Shown one piece after another: positions 22,790-33,880 of a stretch of 64,000 nt of DNA. The DNA is from Adiantum capillus-veneris (lineage: Eukaryota > Streptophyta > Polypodiopsida > Polypodiales > Pteridaceae), in contig CM043960.1 of the NCBI GenBank assembly GCA_014529385.2, positions 123,901,043-123,965,042 of the forward strand. Reading direction: 5' to 3'. The notes beneath the pieces were generated by a model. The model was not told the origin of the DNA and did not search any database. It saw only the letters and a list, made by a program, of their open reading frames with translations. A program made the position numbers and the translations under genes. The stretch's first letter is position 1. Every line of letters begins with the position of its first letter.

Positions 22790-23691
22790 ACTTTGAAACG
22801 CCTTTACATTACCCAACTGAGTTGATAAGCTCCTATGAGAAAGTACTATATAATGCATTATTAGACACATGAGCTCAACATGCCAGTGCTTTCTAGTGGG
22901 TTTGATCCCTCTTGACCTTTAGAGTAAGTATTATAAAGGAAGTTTGACTATTGTGATGAGCGTGGGGAGGGTAACAATGTCAAAATAACCCCTCAAAGAT
23001 ATACAATTGAAAATCAACAATAGACACTCAAAAAAGGGAAAAAAAAAAAGAAAACAAAAAGAGCCAAAAAGTCGCACAAACACTTTGGGGTCAGCCAAAG
23101 GGAATCAATTTAGGCGATGATTTCATGTGTGATTTCCTTTATCATACCTTAACTTGAGAGTCTTCTAGGTATAGCTTCTCGTCATCCCTAGGACATGAAA
23201 CACTCTGCTCTCGTGATTAAACAACTTAATTGACTAAGGATAGTTAGAAGAATTGACTATGGGATTAACAATTGACCTTTACTATCAATGAAACTGGTAA
23301 AGCTAGATTCCTTGATTCATTGACCTCTAAAAGTGCTAGCAAGCTTAATTATATTGTGTTTTAATGTATGATGCACTTAAACACGTGTGTTTAAAATTTT
23401 ATCATTGCTTCTAACAAGTTTGATTGGCAATTATAGTAGAGTACAACATAAGGGTCTCTATATCAAGCTGAGTCCAAGTCTTTGCTTTACATGACACTTT
23501 TATCCCTAAGCTACCATTCTATTAGTGCAACATTAGTTGCATGTATGATAAAGATTGTTTCTTATCATTTCTTTAAACTAGTACTTACCTCCTTTTTCTT
23601 TTTGTGTTCACACATCACACACAAAATACACGTCCAAACTTTATACATATAGAATAGAAACCAAATCATAGAGGCTTCAAATGTTGATCTC
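22790..23691. other. No gene; probable 3' LTR of C1 split by C3
   Basis: Purine-rich 22960-22971 followed by a TG start at 22978 suggests an LTR that continues beyond the C3 copia insertion (29255 on). Nothing coding is visible. A poly-A-rich run lies at 23028-23075. Confidence 0.4.
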
Positions 23692-23696
23692 GTTCT
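23692..23696. repeat. Target-site duplication GTTCT, left copy
   Basis: Repeated exactly at 29250-29254. Confidence 0.92.
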
Positions 23697-23888
23697 TGTT
23701 GGGGTATAAAGCCCAATGTGGTCGCCAAGGTAAGTGGGCGGGCCGCTAGGTATGTACACATATTCTTTTGTAAAAACCTAATAAGAACTCACTATGCTCT
23801 ACACATTACAGTAGAGCGAGTTCACCATATCGTCGTGCTCTTCTTCTCGCACTCTCTCTCGCGTCGCACTTCCGCTCGTACTCCTTCA
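23697..23888 (+). repeat. 5' LTR of C3
   Basis: 192 bp; differs from 29058-29249 at five positions. GGTATAAAGCCC at its start resembles a TATA box but lies very near the 5' end. Confidence 0.96.
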
Positions 23889-24987
23889 ACTGGTATCAGA
23901 GCTCAGATCGAGGCTCGGGGCAGCACTGCAGGAGGCTAGAGTCACCAACTCAGATTGGAGTGAAATTCGACAGGCGAAGACACGGCCCCAAATCCTGTGG
24001 GAAGGCCCAAAGGGCATGGTGTTCTCAGAATTTCATTCTGAGGTCATCTCGGCCACCGTTCGGCTTCGACAAAGATTTGCGCAGGCCATTTTCGACTACG
24101 TGGTCTCGACGGGTGCAGATCCGACTCTGCAAATTTGGGGTTTTCGGCCTGCGACTGCAGGTGCTGAGGATATCGACACTCCCAGAGTGTTGATTTGTGG
24201 CTGTCTACACATCGAAGGACGACTCACAGTTCTTGGAGGCGTGTCACATATGACACGGGCGCATCTACACACAGACTGTAGGCGACATCCACTAGTTCAT
24301 CAGGTAGCTTGTGTTTGCTGCTTGATATTCCAGATTTCATCCTGACATTGCAGGTACTTCCACATGGGATGTATTGTCAGAGATGATGTATGTTTGTTGA
24401 GGGTTTGCTGGCTGTGAGTCACGCAGCAAACAACCGCCGCAGCGATTACAGCATATAGTGGGAAATTTGTGGATGTATGACTTTGTGGGAAGTCTATGTA
24501 CTGTCAGATTTACTGCAGCCTTTGTTGAGGGTCGAGTGAGGTTTTATTGAGTTGGGGGATTCTCGAATGTTGAGATCCTTTCGGTGATACAGGTCTTGGA
24601 GCGATCCCTCGAGCACCCTTAGATAGGCAGCTAGGATGTATTGACTGTGAGTTAGACAGTTGGGATTGCATCTTTGCTTTACTGCCGTTGAGGCATTGTC
24701 ACAGCCTATGCTTACAGGACAGTGACATGACAGTGAGAGACAGTACAGGTGCAGGACAGGTTTATCCGCAGCTTACAGTGTCAGAGAGACAGTGTTTTTT
24801 GAGCTGTTTTTTGGTATGTTTTTTGAGTACACCAAAGCCATTTTACAAAGGAGACTCTGCCAAAATTTATGCAGAATCTGAAGTTTTCTTGGTTCATTTG
24901 ACAGGTTGATATTGGTTCAGAGGTCAGTTTACAGGGGAAACTCTGCCGAATTTTTCCTAGGAAAGTAAACCACTGTGAAGCGTAGCT
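23889..24987 (+). promoter_or_regulatory. Primer site and long untranslated leader of C3
   Basis: TGGTATCAGAGC at 23891-23902 is the initiator tRNA-Met complement, two bases after the LTR. About 1.1 kb then precedes the Gag ATG without a supported reading frame; this is long for a copia leader. It is G/T-rich with repeated GACAGT and TGACAG words near 24650-24800. Confidence 0.8.
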
Positions 24988-26940
24988 ATGGCTGGATCAC
25001 AGGACACTGCTCTTTACAATATCAAGAAGCTGGATGGAACCAATTTCCCATTGTGGAAGAAGCAGATTTGGCACGTGTTGGTACAAAAGAAGCAGATAAA
25101 ACCTATAAAGCTCAAGGGGATAAAACCGGAAGATATGGACGAAGATGAATGGAGCGAAATGGATGAATTGGCACTTTCTACCATTATGCTGACTTTGGCA
25201 GAAAGCGTTTACTTCAATGTAGCAGACGAGATGTCGGCTTATCACACATGGTTAAAGCTGAGTGATCTTTATGAGAAGCAGAGTGCAGCTTCACAGGTAT
25301 ACTGGCGTAAGAAGCTTGTTGACTTGAAGATGAAAGAAGGGACACCTATGTCCAATCATCTGAATGAATTCAACACAATCTACAGTCAGTTGTCAGCTCA
25401 AGGTGTCAAGTTTGATGAACCTGTTAGAGCTATGTTCCTGTTGATCACATTGCCGGAAAGTTGGGACACTTTTTGCACAACTTTGAGTAGTTCTGCACCT
25501 CCAGATGGTTTGAACATAGCAGGTGTAGAAGGAAGTCTGCTTACTGAAGAAACCAATAGAAAGACAATGGACAAAGGCAAAGGAACAGCCTTAGTTGTCA
25601 GGGGAAGGACCAAAGAAAAGTACAAAGGTGGAAAGAGGAATCAGTCTCGTAGCAAGTCCCGCAGTGCTAAAGGCAAGAGTGACATAGAATGCTACCATTG
25701 TGGCAAGAAGGGTCACATGAAAAGAGACTGCAGAGAATGGAAAGCAGAAAAAGGCAAAGAGAAAGCTGAAGACCATGGTGAGAAGAACAAGTCCTCAGTG
25801 AAGATCCAAGAAATAAATGTGACAAACACTGTTGCAGTGGATGACAGTCTAGTGTCAGGAGACATCTACTTCTTGAAGAATACAATGGACTCAGCTCTTC
25901 TTATAGCATCTGATGGAAATGCACTGAGTGACTGGATTATAGACTCAGGGGCATCACTTCATGTGTCTCCAAACAAGGAGTGGTTTACCTCTTATGTGCC
26001 CACTAAAGATCATGTTCGGCTAGGCAATGGGCAGACATGTGAGATCTTAGGTGTTGGAGATGTTCAATTGAAGTTTCAGAATGGCTCTTCTTTCACGCTG
26101 AAGAATGTGAGACATGTTCCTGCAATTTCAAAGAGCTTGATCAGCACAGGTTTACTTGATGATGCTGGTTACGTCACCATTTTTGGACAGATCATGTGGA
26201 AGATATCCAAGGGTTCTATGACAGTAGCACATGGAGTAAAGTCTGGAGGACTTTACATGATTTATGTATCAAATGTCTCTAAAAATGTAATCAATGTAAC
26301 CGAGCAGCCGAACGTTTCTTTGTGGCATAGCCGGTTAGGACATATGTCCAAGAAGGGAATGGAAATATTGTCTCGTTCTGGTTATTTGCTTGGCTTTTCA
26401 TTTAATGATTTTGAATTCTGTGAACATTGTCTGTATGGTAAGCAAACACAGCAGCCACATAAGCATAGAAGCAGTAGAAGAGATACACAGTTGGCACTTG
26501 TTCATAGTGATTTGTGTGGACCTATGCCTAACCTATCTCTAGGGGGAGCTTCTTACTTTATGACATTTATAGATGATTACTCGAGGAAAGTATGGGTTTA
26601 CTTTCTCAAGCACAAGGATGAAGCGTTTAGTGTTTTCAAAACGTTTGTGACACTTGTGGAGAATCAGAGTGGCAAGAAGCTTAAATGCTTACGCACTGAC
26701 AATGGTGGAGAGTATGTTTCAAAGGCCTTTCAAGACTTTTGTGAGTCAAAAGGTATAAAACGTGAACTTACTGCTCCTTACAATCCTCCTCAAAATGGTG
26801 TTGCTGAGAGGATGAATAGGACCATACAAGAGAAGGTCAGAAGTATGCTATCTAATGCACAGCTGCCAAATGGGTTTTGGGCTGAAGCTGTATCAACAGC
26901 TGTTCATCTTGTAAATAGATCTCCTAGCAAGGTTTTGTAG
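24988..26940 (+). pseudogene. C3 polyprotein part 1: Gag, protease, integrase core
   Basis: ATG start with MAGSQDTALYNIKKLDGTNF. Gag occupies about residues 10-200. A CX2CX4HX4C knuckle (CYHCGKKGHMKRDC) is at residues 235-248, after a Lys/Ser-rich stretch. Retropepsin DSGAS is at 319-323. Pre-integrase H-H-C-C begins at LWHSRLGHMSKKGMEILSRS. Integrase catalytic residues: Asp508 (HSDLCGP), Asp571 (RTDNGGEYVS), Glu607 (NGVAERMNR). The frame ends at TAG after SPSKVL but continues in phase. All catalytic residues are present, so only the stop disables it. It probably acted as an autonomous copia polyprotein recently. Confidence 0.95.
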
Positions 26941-27480
26941 AAGGATTCAGTGCCAGAGATGGTATGGTCAGGCAAAATGCCCTCATACAAACATCTCAGA
27001 GTCTTTGGCTGTGAGGCATATACTCACGTTCCAAAGGAATTTAGGAACAAACTTGAGCCAAAGAGTAGAAAGTGCATCTTTCTAGGCTATGGTAATTCTG
27101 GTGAGATGGGGTACAGACTTTGGGATCCCGAATCCAGAAAGGTTGTCCGCAGCAATGATGTTCACTTTAATGAATCCAAATATCATTCTAAACCAGAGAG
27201 GGTTGAGGAGATTAGAAGAGTTGTCTTCCAAGAAGATGGACCTGCACGTGCAAGACAAAATGTCAGGGCTCAAGAGGACCAAGGACAGGATAGAGTGGAA
27301 CCACAGGTTGTGGCTGAGCCTGAGCCACCTATTGTGCGTAGATCTGGACGTGTCACGCGACCTCCTGATAGGTTTGTTCCATCTATGAATTATGTCATGT
27401 TGACTGATTGTAATGAGCCTTCATGTTACAAGGAAGCAGTGCAAATGAAGGACTCTGGGTATTGGCAATTGGCCATGTAG
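26941..27480 (+). pseudogene. C3 polyprotein part 2: integrase C-terminal region
   Basis: In phase with the previous segment. It contains KHLRVFGCEAYTHVPKEFRN, KCIFLGYGNSGEMGYRLWDP and the VRSNDVHFNE motif, the standard copia integrase C-terminal block. Then comes a linker with RRSGRVTRPPDRFVP, typical of the stretch before reverse transcriptase. It ends at a second TAG after YWQLAM, where copia families usually have a Gln or Glu codon. Confidence 0.93.
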
Positions 27481-28968
27481 TCAGAGATGACAGCTCTGCA
27501 TAAAAACCAGACATGGAAGCTAGTTAAATTACCACGGGGCAAAAAGGCTCTACCCTGTAAATGGGTTTACAGGTATAAGATCACCGCTCATGATAGTCAG
27601 CCAAAGTACAAAGCAAGACTTGTTGCCAAGGGCTTTAAGCAAGAACAAGGCATTGACTTTGATGAAGTCTTCTCTCCGGTGGTCAAGATGACTACGTTGA
27701 GATGCTTTCTTGCATTGGTTGCCATATTAGATTTGGTGTTGCACCAAATGGATGTCAAGACAACGTTCTTGCATGGTGATTTAGATGTGGAAATTTACAT
27801 GCAGCAGCCAGAAGGGTTTGTTGAGAAAGGCAAGGAAGATTGGGTATGCCAGTTGTTAAAGAGTCTTTATGGCTTAAAACAATCACCGAGGGCATGGTAC
27901 CATAAATTCCACAAGTTTATGCTTTCTCAAGGCTACAAACGTAGCGAGTTCGATCACTGTCTATATACAAAGAAGGCTAAGGATGGCAGTTGGCTGATCC
28001 TTATTTTGTATGTGGATGACATGTTGATTGCTGGCAAGCACTTGGAAGAGATTTCAGCTTTGAAGTCAAAGATGGCAAAATCGTTTGACATGAAAGACAT
28101 GGGTGAGGCAAGTCATATACTTGGTATGCGCATTGAGAGAGACAGATCAAAGAAGTTGATTTGGTTATCTCAAACAAAGTATATTGACAAGGTTTTGCAA
28201 CGTTTCAATATGGAGAAGGGAAAGGCATTGAGTGTTCCATTGCCACCATATGTGAAACTTAGCAAACAAGATTGTCCTGTGTCTGAGGAAGAACAGGCTG
28301 AAATGGATAAGATTCCATATGCGTCTGCAGTGGGTAGTTTGATGTATGCAATGATTGCTACTCGCCCAGACATTGCATTTGTAGTGGGAGTAGTAAGTCG
28401 ATACATGTCAAACCCAGGCAAGAAACATTGGGAGGCAGTGAAAGGAATATTGAGATACCTGAAAGCTACAAAGAGTATGCGTATATGCTATGGGAGTCAG
28501 GAGCTAAGTGTAAAGGGTTTTACAGACTCAGATTATGCAGGTGACTTAGACAACCGAAGGTCTACGTCAGGGTATGTCTTTACATTGGCTGGTGGAGCAG
28601 TATCATGGCGTTCTAGATTACAAGATTGTGTTACTCAGTCTACTACAGAGGCTGAATATGTTGCAGCATCAGAGGCATGCAAAGAATCAATTTGGCTTAA
28701 TCGACTAGTAACAGATTTGGGAATCAAAGTAGAGATGCCCGTGTTATATTGTGATAGTCAAAGTGCTATACAATTGGCTCGCAATCCAGTTTATCACTCA
28801 AAGACAAAGCATGTGGATGTGAAGTATCATTTCATCAGGGAAATGCTTGAGGATAAGCAACTTCAGCTTGTCAAAGTTCACACCACAGAAAATCCTGCTG
28901 ATCTACTTACAAAAGGACTTCCCTCAGAGAGCTTTGCGCATTTTCGCAAGCAGTTAGGTGTAGGGTAG
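27481..28968 (+). pseudogene. C3 polyprotein part 3: reverse transcriptase and RNase H
   Basis: In phase with parts 1 and 2. Reverse transcriptase: TWKLVKLPRGKKALPCKWVY, ARLVAKGFKQEQGIDFDEVF, HQMDVKTTFLHGDLDVEIYM, and the catalytic box YVDD at 28009-28020 (ILYVDDMLIAG). RNase H: FTDSDYAGDLDNRRSTSGYV, STTEAEYVAASEACKE, YCDSQSAIQLARNPVYHSKT and the end motif NPADLLTKGLPSESFAHFRK. It terminates with a natural-looking stop at 28966-28968, 90 bases before the 3' LTR. Enzyme residues look intact. Confidence 0.95.
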
Positions 28969-29044
28969 TACATCACTTCTCTACATCTCTTGTGTATTAG
29001 CTTGTATAGTAGCTTCTCTCACACTTAAAGTACCACATTGGACT

Positions 29045-29057
29045 TTAAGTGGGAGGT
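29045..29057 (+). promoter_or_regulatory. Polypurine tract of C3
   Basis: TTAAGTGGGAGGT directly before the TG of the 3' LTR. Confidence 0.75.
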
Positions 29058-29249
29058 TGTTGGGGTATAAAGCCCAATGTGGTCGCCCAGGTAAGTGGGC
29101 GGGCCGCCAGGTATGTACACATATTCTTTTGTAAAAACCTAACAAGAACTCACTATGCTCTACACATTAGAGTAGAGCGAGTTCACCATATCATCGTGCT
29201 CTTCTTCTCGCACTCTCTCTCGCGTCGCACTTCCGCTCGTACTCCTTCA
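29058..29249 (+). repeat. 3' LTR of C3
   Basis: 192 bp, partner of 23697-23888. Confidence 0.96.
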
Positions 29250-29254
29250 GTTCT
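29250..29254. repeat. Target-site duplication GTTCT, right copy
   Basis: Exact partner of 23692-23696. Confidence 0.92.
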
Positions 29255-29562
29255 CATACTCTTGTACATTATACACTCTTTTGTTCCTTTTCCAACATCA
29301 ATGTAGAAATTCCTGTCTCCATATGTGGTGGGCATTTCCATTTATCTTTCTATATAGGACCTTAAAGATTGGCACAGCTTTGGTTAGAACATATGAAGGT
29401 AGCCTTTTCAAATAGTTTGGCTTCTATTTCTTTCTCAAACTCATGCACATGCCTTTTCTCTTCAAAAAGGCTAACCATATTATTGAGTCCTCTAACCTCT
29501 ACCCTACATGCAAATGGCACGAGCGAACAAAAATTCGTCCCTAAATTGATGTTCATTATGGA

Positions 29563-31080
29563 TTAGGAGCACCCCTAGGGGAGGAACATGTACCATATGC
29601 TCGGCTAGAAAGGGCTCATAGAGGAGGAATAGAGGATCCTATGTTTAAAATGATAGATCATCAGAGGATCAGACCTTCTCAAGTCCAAAAATGGATTAAC
29701 AAGAAATATTTTGGAAATAGGGATCCAAGGCATCACATGGAAGCCTTTGTGCATGTCATTAGGGCTAAAGAAGTACTAGACTTTCCCACGCAATTTGTAG
29801 GATTTGGGTTAACTTTAGAAAAGGATGCTGCCACCTGGTTCAACTTTGTTGAAGGTAGAGATTTTGATTCAATGGAGGAGGTATTTGACGAGTTTATTGA
29901 GGAATTCTCTCAAAGAGGGATAGCTCATAATATGGTTTTGCAAATCCATAAGTCAAGCAGAAAGAGGGAGAATCCGCTAGGAAAGCAGCCTTGATATTTA
30001 TCCAAGGATTGAGAAATGTGGATTTTTATTATAATTTACATATGAAGAAGAGCTCAACTCTAAACGAGTTGACCAAGGAGGCTCTATACCTAGTAGACAA
30101 GTGTGCTGTCTACAAGGAAGGCGACTATGGGGATTTAGATGATGATTCGTCATCACAAGATAGTGGAGATAAGTCTACAGAGTCATCACAAAAGAGTGAA
30201 GTAGCTGTAAATCAAGAGAGAGTTAATGAGGAAGTGCTCAAAAGGATAAGGCCGTTTTTAAAGCCACATGCTAAGCAACCTAAGTGGTGTTCCATTGAGC
30301 AAAAATGGACAAATCATGCTATGGAAGAGTGTTACTACAACAAGGGATATGTGAGAGAGCGACAATATGACCCACCATCCCAAGTAGCACCTCCTTAGGT
30401 ACCACCAATGCCTAGGCACACAATAGGGATTTACCAGGACCAATAGGAATTGAACGGCAACAATCAGTTTTGGGGCAACAACCACCTTTGCCAGGAACGA
30501 GACCGGTGGCATTAGGTATGCACCCACTATAGAGATCATAGAAACAAGAATTAGTGCATGTGCTTGTGTATTACGAAGAGCCAAGTGAATACGGGGCTAG
30601 TTCAACATACTATCCACTCGAAGAGCCGAAAGCACCGGAACCTTGGGGCATGATTGGGAATATAATGTTGGACCACCAACAACAACTCATGTTGTAGGAA
30701 AAGGTAAATACAGTTTGGATGAACGTACATTGCTATTCATATCCAATGATGGGTTAACAGGACAAAGGCCTACCTATCAATAGAGAGCGGCTCCAGGAGC
30801 GCCACACCAACCTTTAGGACCATGCTACAAGTGTGGTGGTGACCACCTTATAAAAGATTGTCCTCATACAGAGATCATTAGAGTGAATGTATACTGGCCA
30901 GATTGTGGCATTACTCATTTGATTAGTGACTGTCCGAAAAACTTAAATAAAATAGTGAAAACAACGTTACACATACGGAGGGAAATGTCGTCCAGTAGTG
31001 GTTCTGAAAATGAAACGGTGATACTTATACAGACTCACAAGAGCGCAAGCTCAAAAAGAAAGGGAAAATTCGATAATTGA
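29563..31080 (+). pseudogene. Gag of C2 with zinc knuckles
   Basis: The capsid region at 29641-30398 runs in two phases, changing near 29990: RPSQVQKWINKKYFGNRDPR, VGFGLTLEKDAATWFNFVEG, VFDEFIEEFSQRGIAHNMVL, FIQGLRNVDFYYNLHMKKSS. An acidic Ser-rich stretch (DLDDDSSSQDSGDKSTESSQ) follows. A knuckle CYKCGGDHLIKDC (CX2CX3HX4C) near 30823-30861 is followed by a second, imperfect one, PDCGITHLISDCPKN, in which the first Cys is missing. Homologous to the Gag of C1. In-frame stops are present near 30400 and 30780. Confidence 0.82.
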
Positions 31081-32189
31081 GGCACCCAAAACATATGCGC
31101 CTAGTTATGAAGCAAAAAGTCAATGCAACACCTACAAGGCTAGGAAGGCGCGCATGAAAACTAGGAAGGAATGTGAACAGACAGCCCTAGTAGAGAAGTT
31201 AAAACAAACCAGGGACAGGTTAAAGATATTAGAGAATTGAACTAATCCTAAGTTGAAAATTCCAGAGATCTGAGAACCTAATGAGAAAAAGAGACCAAAG
31301 AGTGCAAGTTCGGGGGGATCCGTACTAGTTGAGAAATGGAATGAACCCCTAGATGCACTTATGAGAGCTTTTGAGGCACGACTCAAGACCTAACCGGACT
31401 CAAGAACATAGATGGATGACGTACCCATATGTGGAGCTTGAAAAGCAAAGACTGGAGATGTGTTAGAAGATGATCCAAACAGCCCAAGCTTTGTTGGAAC
31501 CATCCACAAAAAAATTGAAGGGTAGGATAGAGATTCTAGAGTCCTCACCAGGAGTCCCACCTAGACATGAGCCTAGAAGGATAGCTGAGAATCCCACAGA
31601 TGAAATAAAACCCAAGACATTAATCAAAAAGCCAAGGGAAGTGATGAATACCACAGATCAAGCATCTGATGGCCTCCATCCTACAACACCTGAGGCCTAC
31701 AGAGAGGTTGATGGCTTAGACGAGCTTTGGAGACAGATATGAGAAGCAAATGATGTGAATGAGATGAGTCAGAGAGTCAACCAAACCGGTAAGGAGAGGG
31801 ATGTCTTTCCTCCACCTATTGAGGAGTTCAAGGCACGATCTCAAGTAGATCCAGTTATTCGCTCATATTGGGGGATAGAGAATCTGTACAATCTTTAGAG
31901 AGTCAACCTCTATCTTTGAGAACCTTACCCTCATACATGGGAGAGTATGAAGCAAAGTCTGATGTGAAGACAATGCCATCAAAAAGACTCTTGTTAACAA
32001 AGGCAATGGACTCTAAAGGATTGATAGACATATTGTCTATGCCTGTGACTTGCACTATTACGCTAGTAGAGCTTCTCTAAATAAGATGAAACATGTGGAC
32101 TATAGTTGAGAAATGTTTAGAAAAGTTTGGGGCAAAAGATCCAACATCACAGATATAAGAAGGAATCCGAGAACTGGAAAAACCTCAAT
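31081..32189 (+). other. C2 Gag-protease spacer with charged, coiled-coil-like fragments
   Basis: The region is open in short blocks rich in Lys/Glu (for example KARMKTRKECEQTALVEKLK near 31139-31200 and STKKLKGRIEILESSPGVPP near 31500-31560) and has no recognised domain. It lies between the knuckles and protease on the element's coding strand, so it is probably part of a long Gag-pol linker. Confidence 0.5.
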
Positions 32190-32680
32190 TGAACACAAGT
32201 CCTGTACCATTAAACAAGGTTGGAGAGTATTGCAAGGGTGAAGATGGAAATACTACACTTCCAATAGAATTCCAAAGTGTAACAACCATGGCAATTCTTG
32301 ATAGCGCAGTTGGTGTAGCCATTGCAACCAAAGAGACATGGAAAAAATGAGGAAAATCTGCCTTGAGGGCTACTAGGATGAAATTGCAACTAGCATATGG
32401 GTGTACGGAGAAACCCCTAGGGCTTTTAGAGAATGTGATTGTTACTTCTTGCCGCATTGAGTACGATCATACCTTTGCTATAGTGGATTTTGGCAAGAAG
32501 AACAACTACGACATAATGCTTGGGTGGCCATTCATGCCATAATTGAAGATGGTTCAAGATTAGGGAAATGATCATATATACCCGACACACACGGAAACCA
32601 CGACGTGCATAAACCTTAAAGACCATAGTTACAAAGATGTGAATCGAACCCCAGTTGAGGAGTTTAAATCAGCTACATTA
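32190..32680 (+). pseudogene. Retropepsin of C2 (canonical position)
   Basis: The retropepsin core reads TTMAILDSAVGVAIATKETW (DSAV in place of DSGA), then ATRMKLQLAYGCTEKPLGLL and ENVIVTSCRIEYDHTFAIVD, ending at NNYDIMLGWPFMP, the ILGxPFM motif, followed by INLKDHSYKDV. In-frame stops at about 32348 and 32540. This is the protease expected between Gag and reverse transcriptase; a second protease-like domain exists after integrase (39533). Confidence 0.8.
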
Positions 32681-33713
32681 GCAGGATCGAAGCTTACAGC
32701 TTGGTTAGGCAAGCTGAAGGAGCTATGGATGTGTGGAATCTCTCATTGCGGAAGCTTGCAATGAGAAGAGTGTATTCTGGAAAGGGCGCTTGAAGATAAA
32801 TAATACATTCATGAACCCTTCCCAAAGGAAACTCTTGAGCCTTTAGAATGGACCCATATTCTAGCAACCTTATCGAATGGCCCACAACAAAATTCTATGA
32901 CAAGGATGGTTATGACATGGTTCCGTACTATATGGTCAAATATAGTAAATGAGAATGATGATAAATTAGTCCTCAAAAAACCTGGAGATAATTAACTAGT
33001 GAGTGCAAAAGAAGAGGAGATGTTTTATGACTCCCCAAAGCATTTTGAGAGAGTAGATCACGGAGATAATGACTGCTCTGACAACCCGAGTGAACATAAG
33101 GAAACAAGAGCAGATGTCAGGTTTTATGATTTTTCAAATAAAAAACGTAGACGTCAACACCACTACAAGGAGAAGAGAACCATGCCCAAGGCTAGGGAGA
33201 ATCTAATGCTTAGAATAAGGGGCAAAGCACAATTTTTGAGATTGATTAAAGCTGAAGATTGTGTCGAAGACAAAGTGTCAAGAAGATTCTGTATAGCTCG
33301 AGATCCAAAGACATGAGACATCATTAGTAACCTAAGAAAACAAACTTGAAAGTTCAAAACTGGAATGAAACCTAAGAGAACAAAAGGAACATGGCTGAAT
33401 GAGTTTGGATAAACTAAATGGACCAAGGTGGAGAGAAAGAAGAAGTACCAAGAGATTAAGAAAACTCTCAGGGAAGTATGGACAATAGAAGTAGAAAGTG
33501 GGGAAGGAGGAGACAAGAAAAATGAGGACAAAATGAGTGTGCCATCCCACTATAGAAAGTTCACTATCCAAGATCAAAAGGTAGTGATGACACAACCTCT
33601 ACAAGAGAAAAAGGACAAGGAGTCCTACAATGGGCCTGAGGATGCAAAGAAGATAGACTTGGTAGGACCTGGAGAAGAGCCAGGGACCAGCCTACATAGC
33701 TACATATCTAAAT

Positions 33714-33880
33714 TTGGAAGAGAAGGAGAAGCTCATAACCCTTCTCAAGGAGTACAAGGACGTGTTTGCTTGGTCATATAAAGACTTGAAAGGAGTAGAT
33801 CCTACAATATGCCAGCACACAATCCCTTTAAAACCCGATGCAAAGCCTAGCCGAGAGATACCTTACATGTACAATGATAC
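33714..33880 (+). pseudogene. Start of reverse transcriptase of C2, interrupted
   Basis: Contains KEYKDVFAWSYKDLKGVDPT and CQHTIPLKPDAKPSREIPYM, the lead-in of plant gypsy reverse transcriptases (canonical DVFAWSYEDMPGLD.....H.L....). The frame is cut at 33880 and its continuation is found 2650 bp downstream at 36531 in matching phase. Confidence 0.85.
33877..33880. repeat. ATAC flank, left
   Basis: ATAC precedes TGATAGCC at 33881 and recurs at 36531-36534 directly after CCGCCTCA; likely a 4-bp target-site duplication. Confidence 0.65.

Larger units (their letters stand above)
15462..22977 (+). mobile_element. C1: non-chromovirus Ty3/gypsy element, internally deleted, with nested copia
   Basis: Plus-strand Gag (16590-17330, continuing 19940-20590), part of reverse transcriptase-RNase H, and integrase belong to the same family as the element at 29.55-44.3 kb. 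The Gag is split by a minus-strand copia remnant (17349-19900). The protease and the front of reverse transcriptase are deleted: a degenerate zinc-knuckle stretch near 20510-20560 runs within 100 bases into the connection domain. The left end and 5' LTR were not identified. GCGTGGGGAGGG at 22960-22971, followed by TGTCAAAA at 22978, is a candidate polypurine tract/3' LTR junction. Confidence 0.75.
23697..29249 (+). mobile_element. C3: nearly intact Ty1/copia retrotransposon, 5.55 kb
   Basis: It has 192-bp LTRs at both ends (TGTTGGGG...CTCCTTCA) with five base differences, a GTTCT duplication on both sides, a TGGTATCAGAGC primer site at 23891, a polypurine tract before the 3' LTR, and a single phase from 24988 to 28968 coding Gag, protease, integrase, reverse transcriptase and RNase H. 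The only breaks are TAG at 26938-26940 and TAG at 27478-27480. It is the youngest-looking insertion in the window and sits in the DNA between gypsy elements C1 and C2. Confidence 0.97.

Noticed and set aside
29362-29556. Minus-strand frame with charged helix-like sequence before C2 Gag
   Set aside because: Short, no homologous pattern recognised, and the same DNA is open on the other strand.
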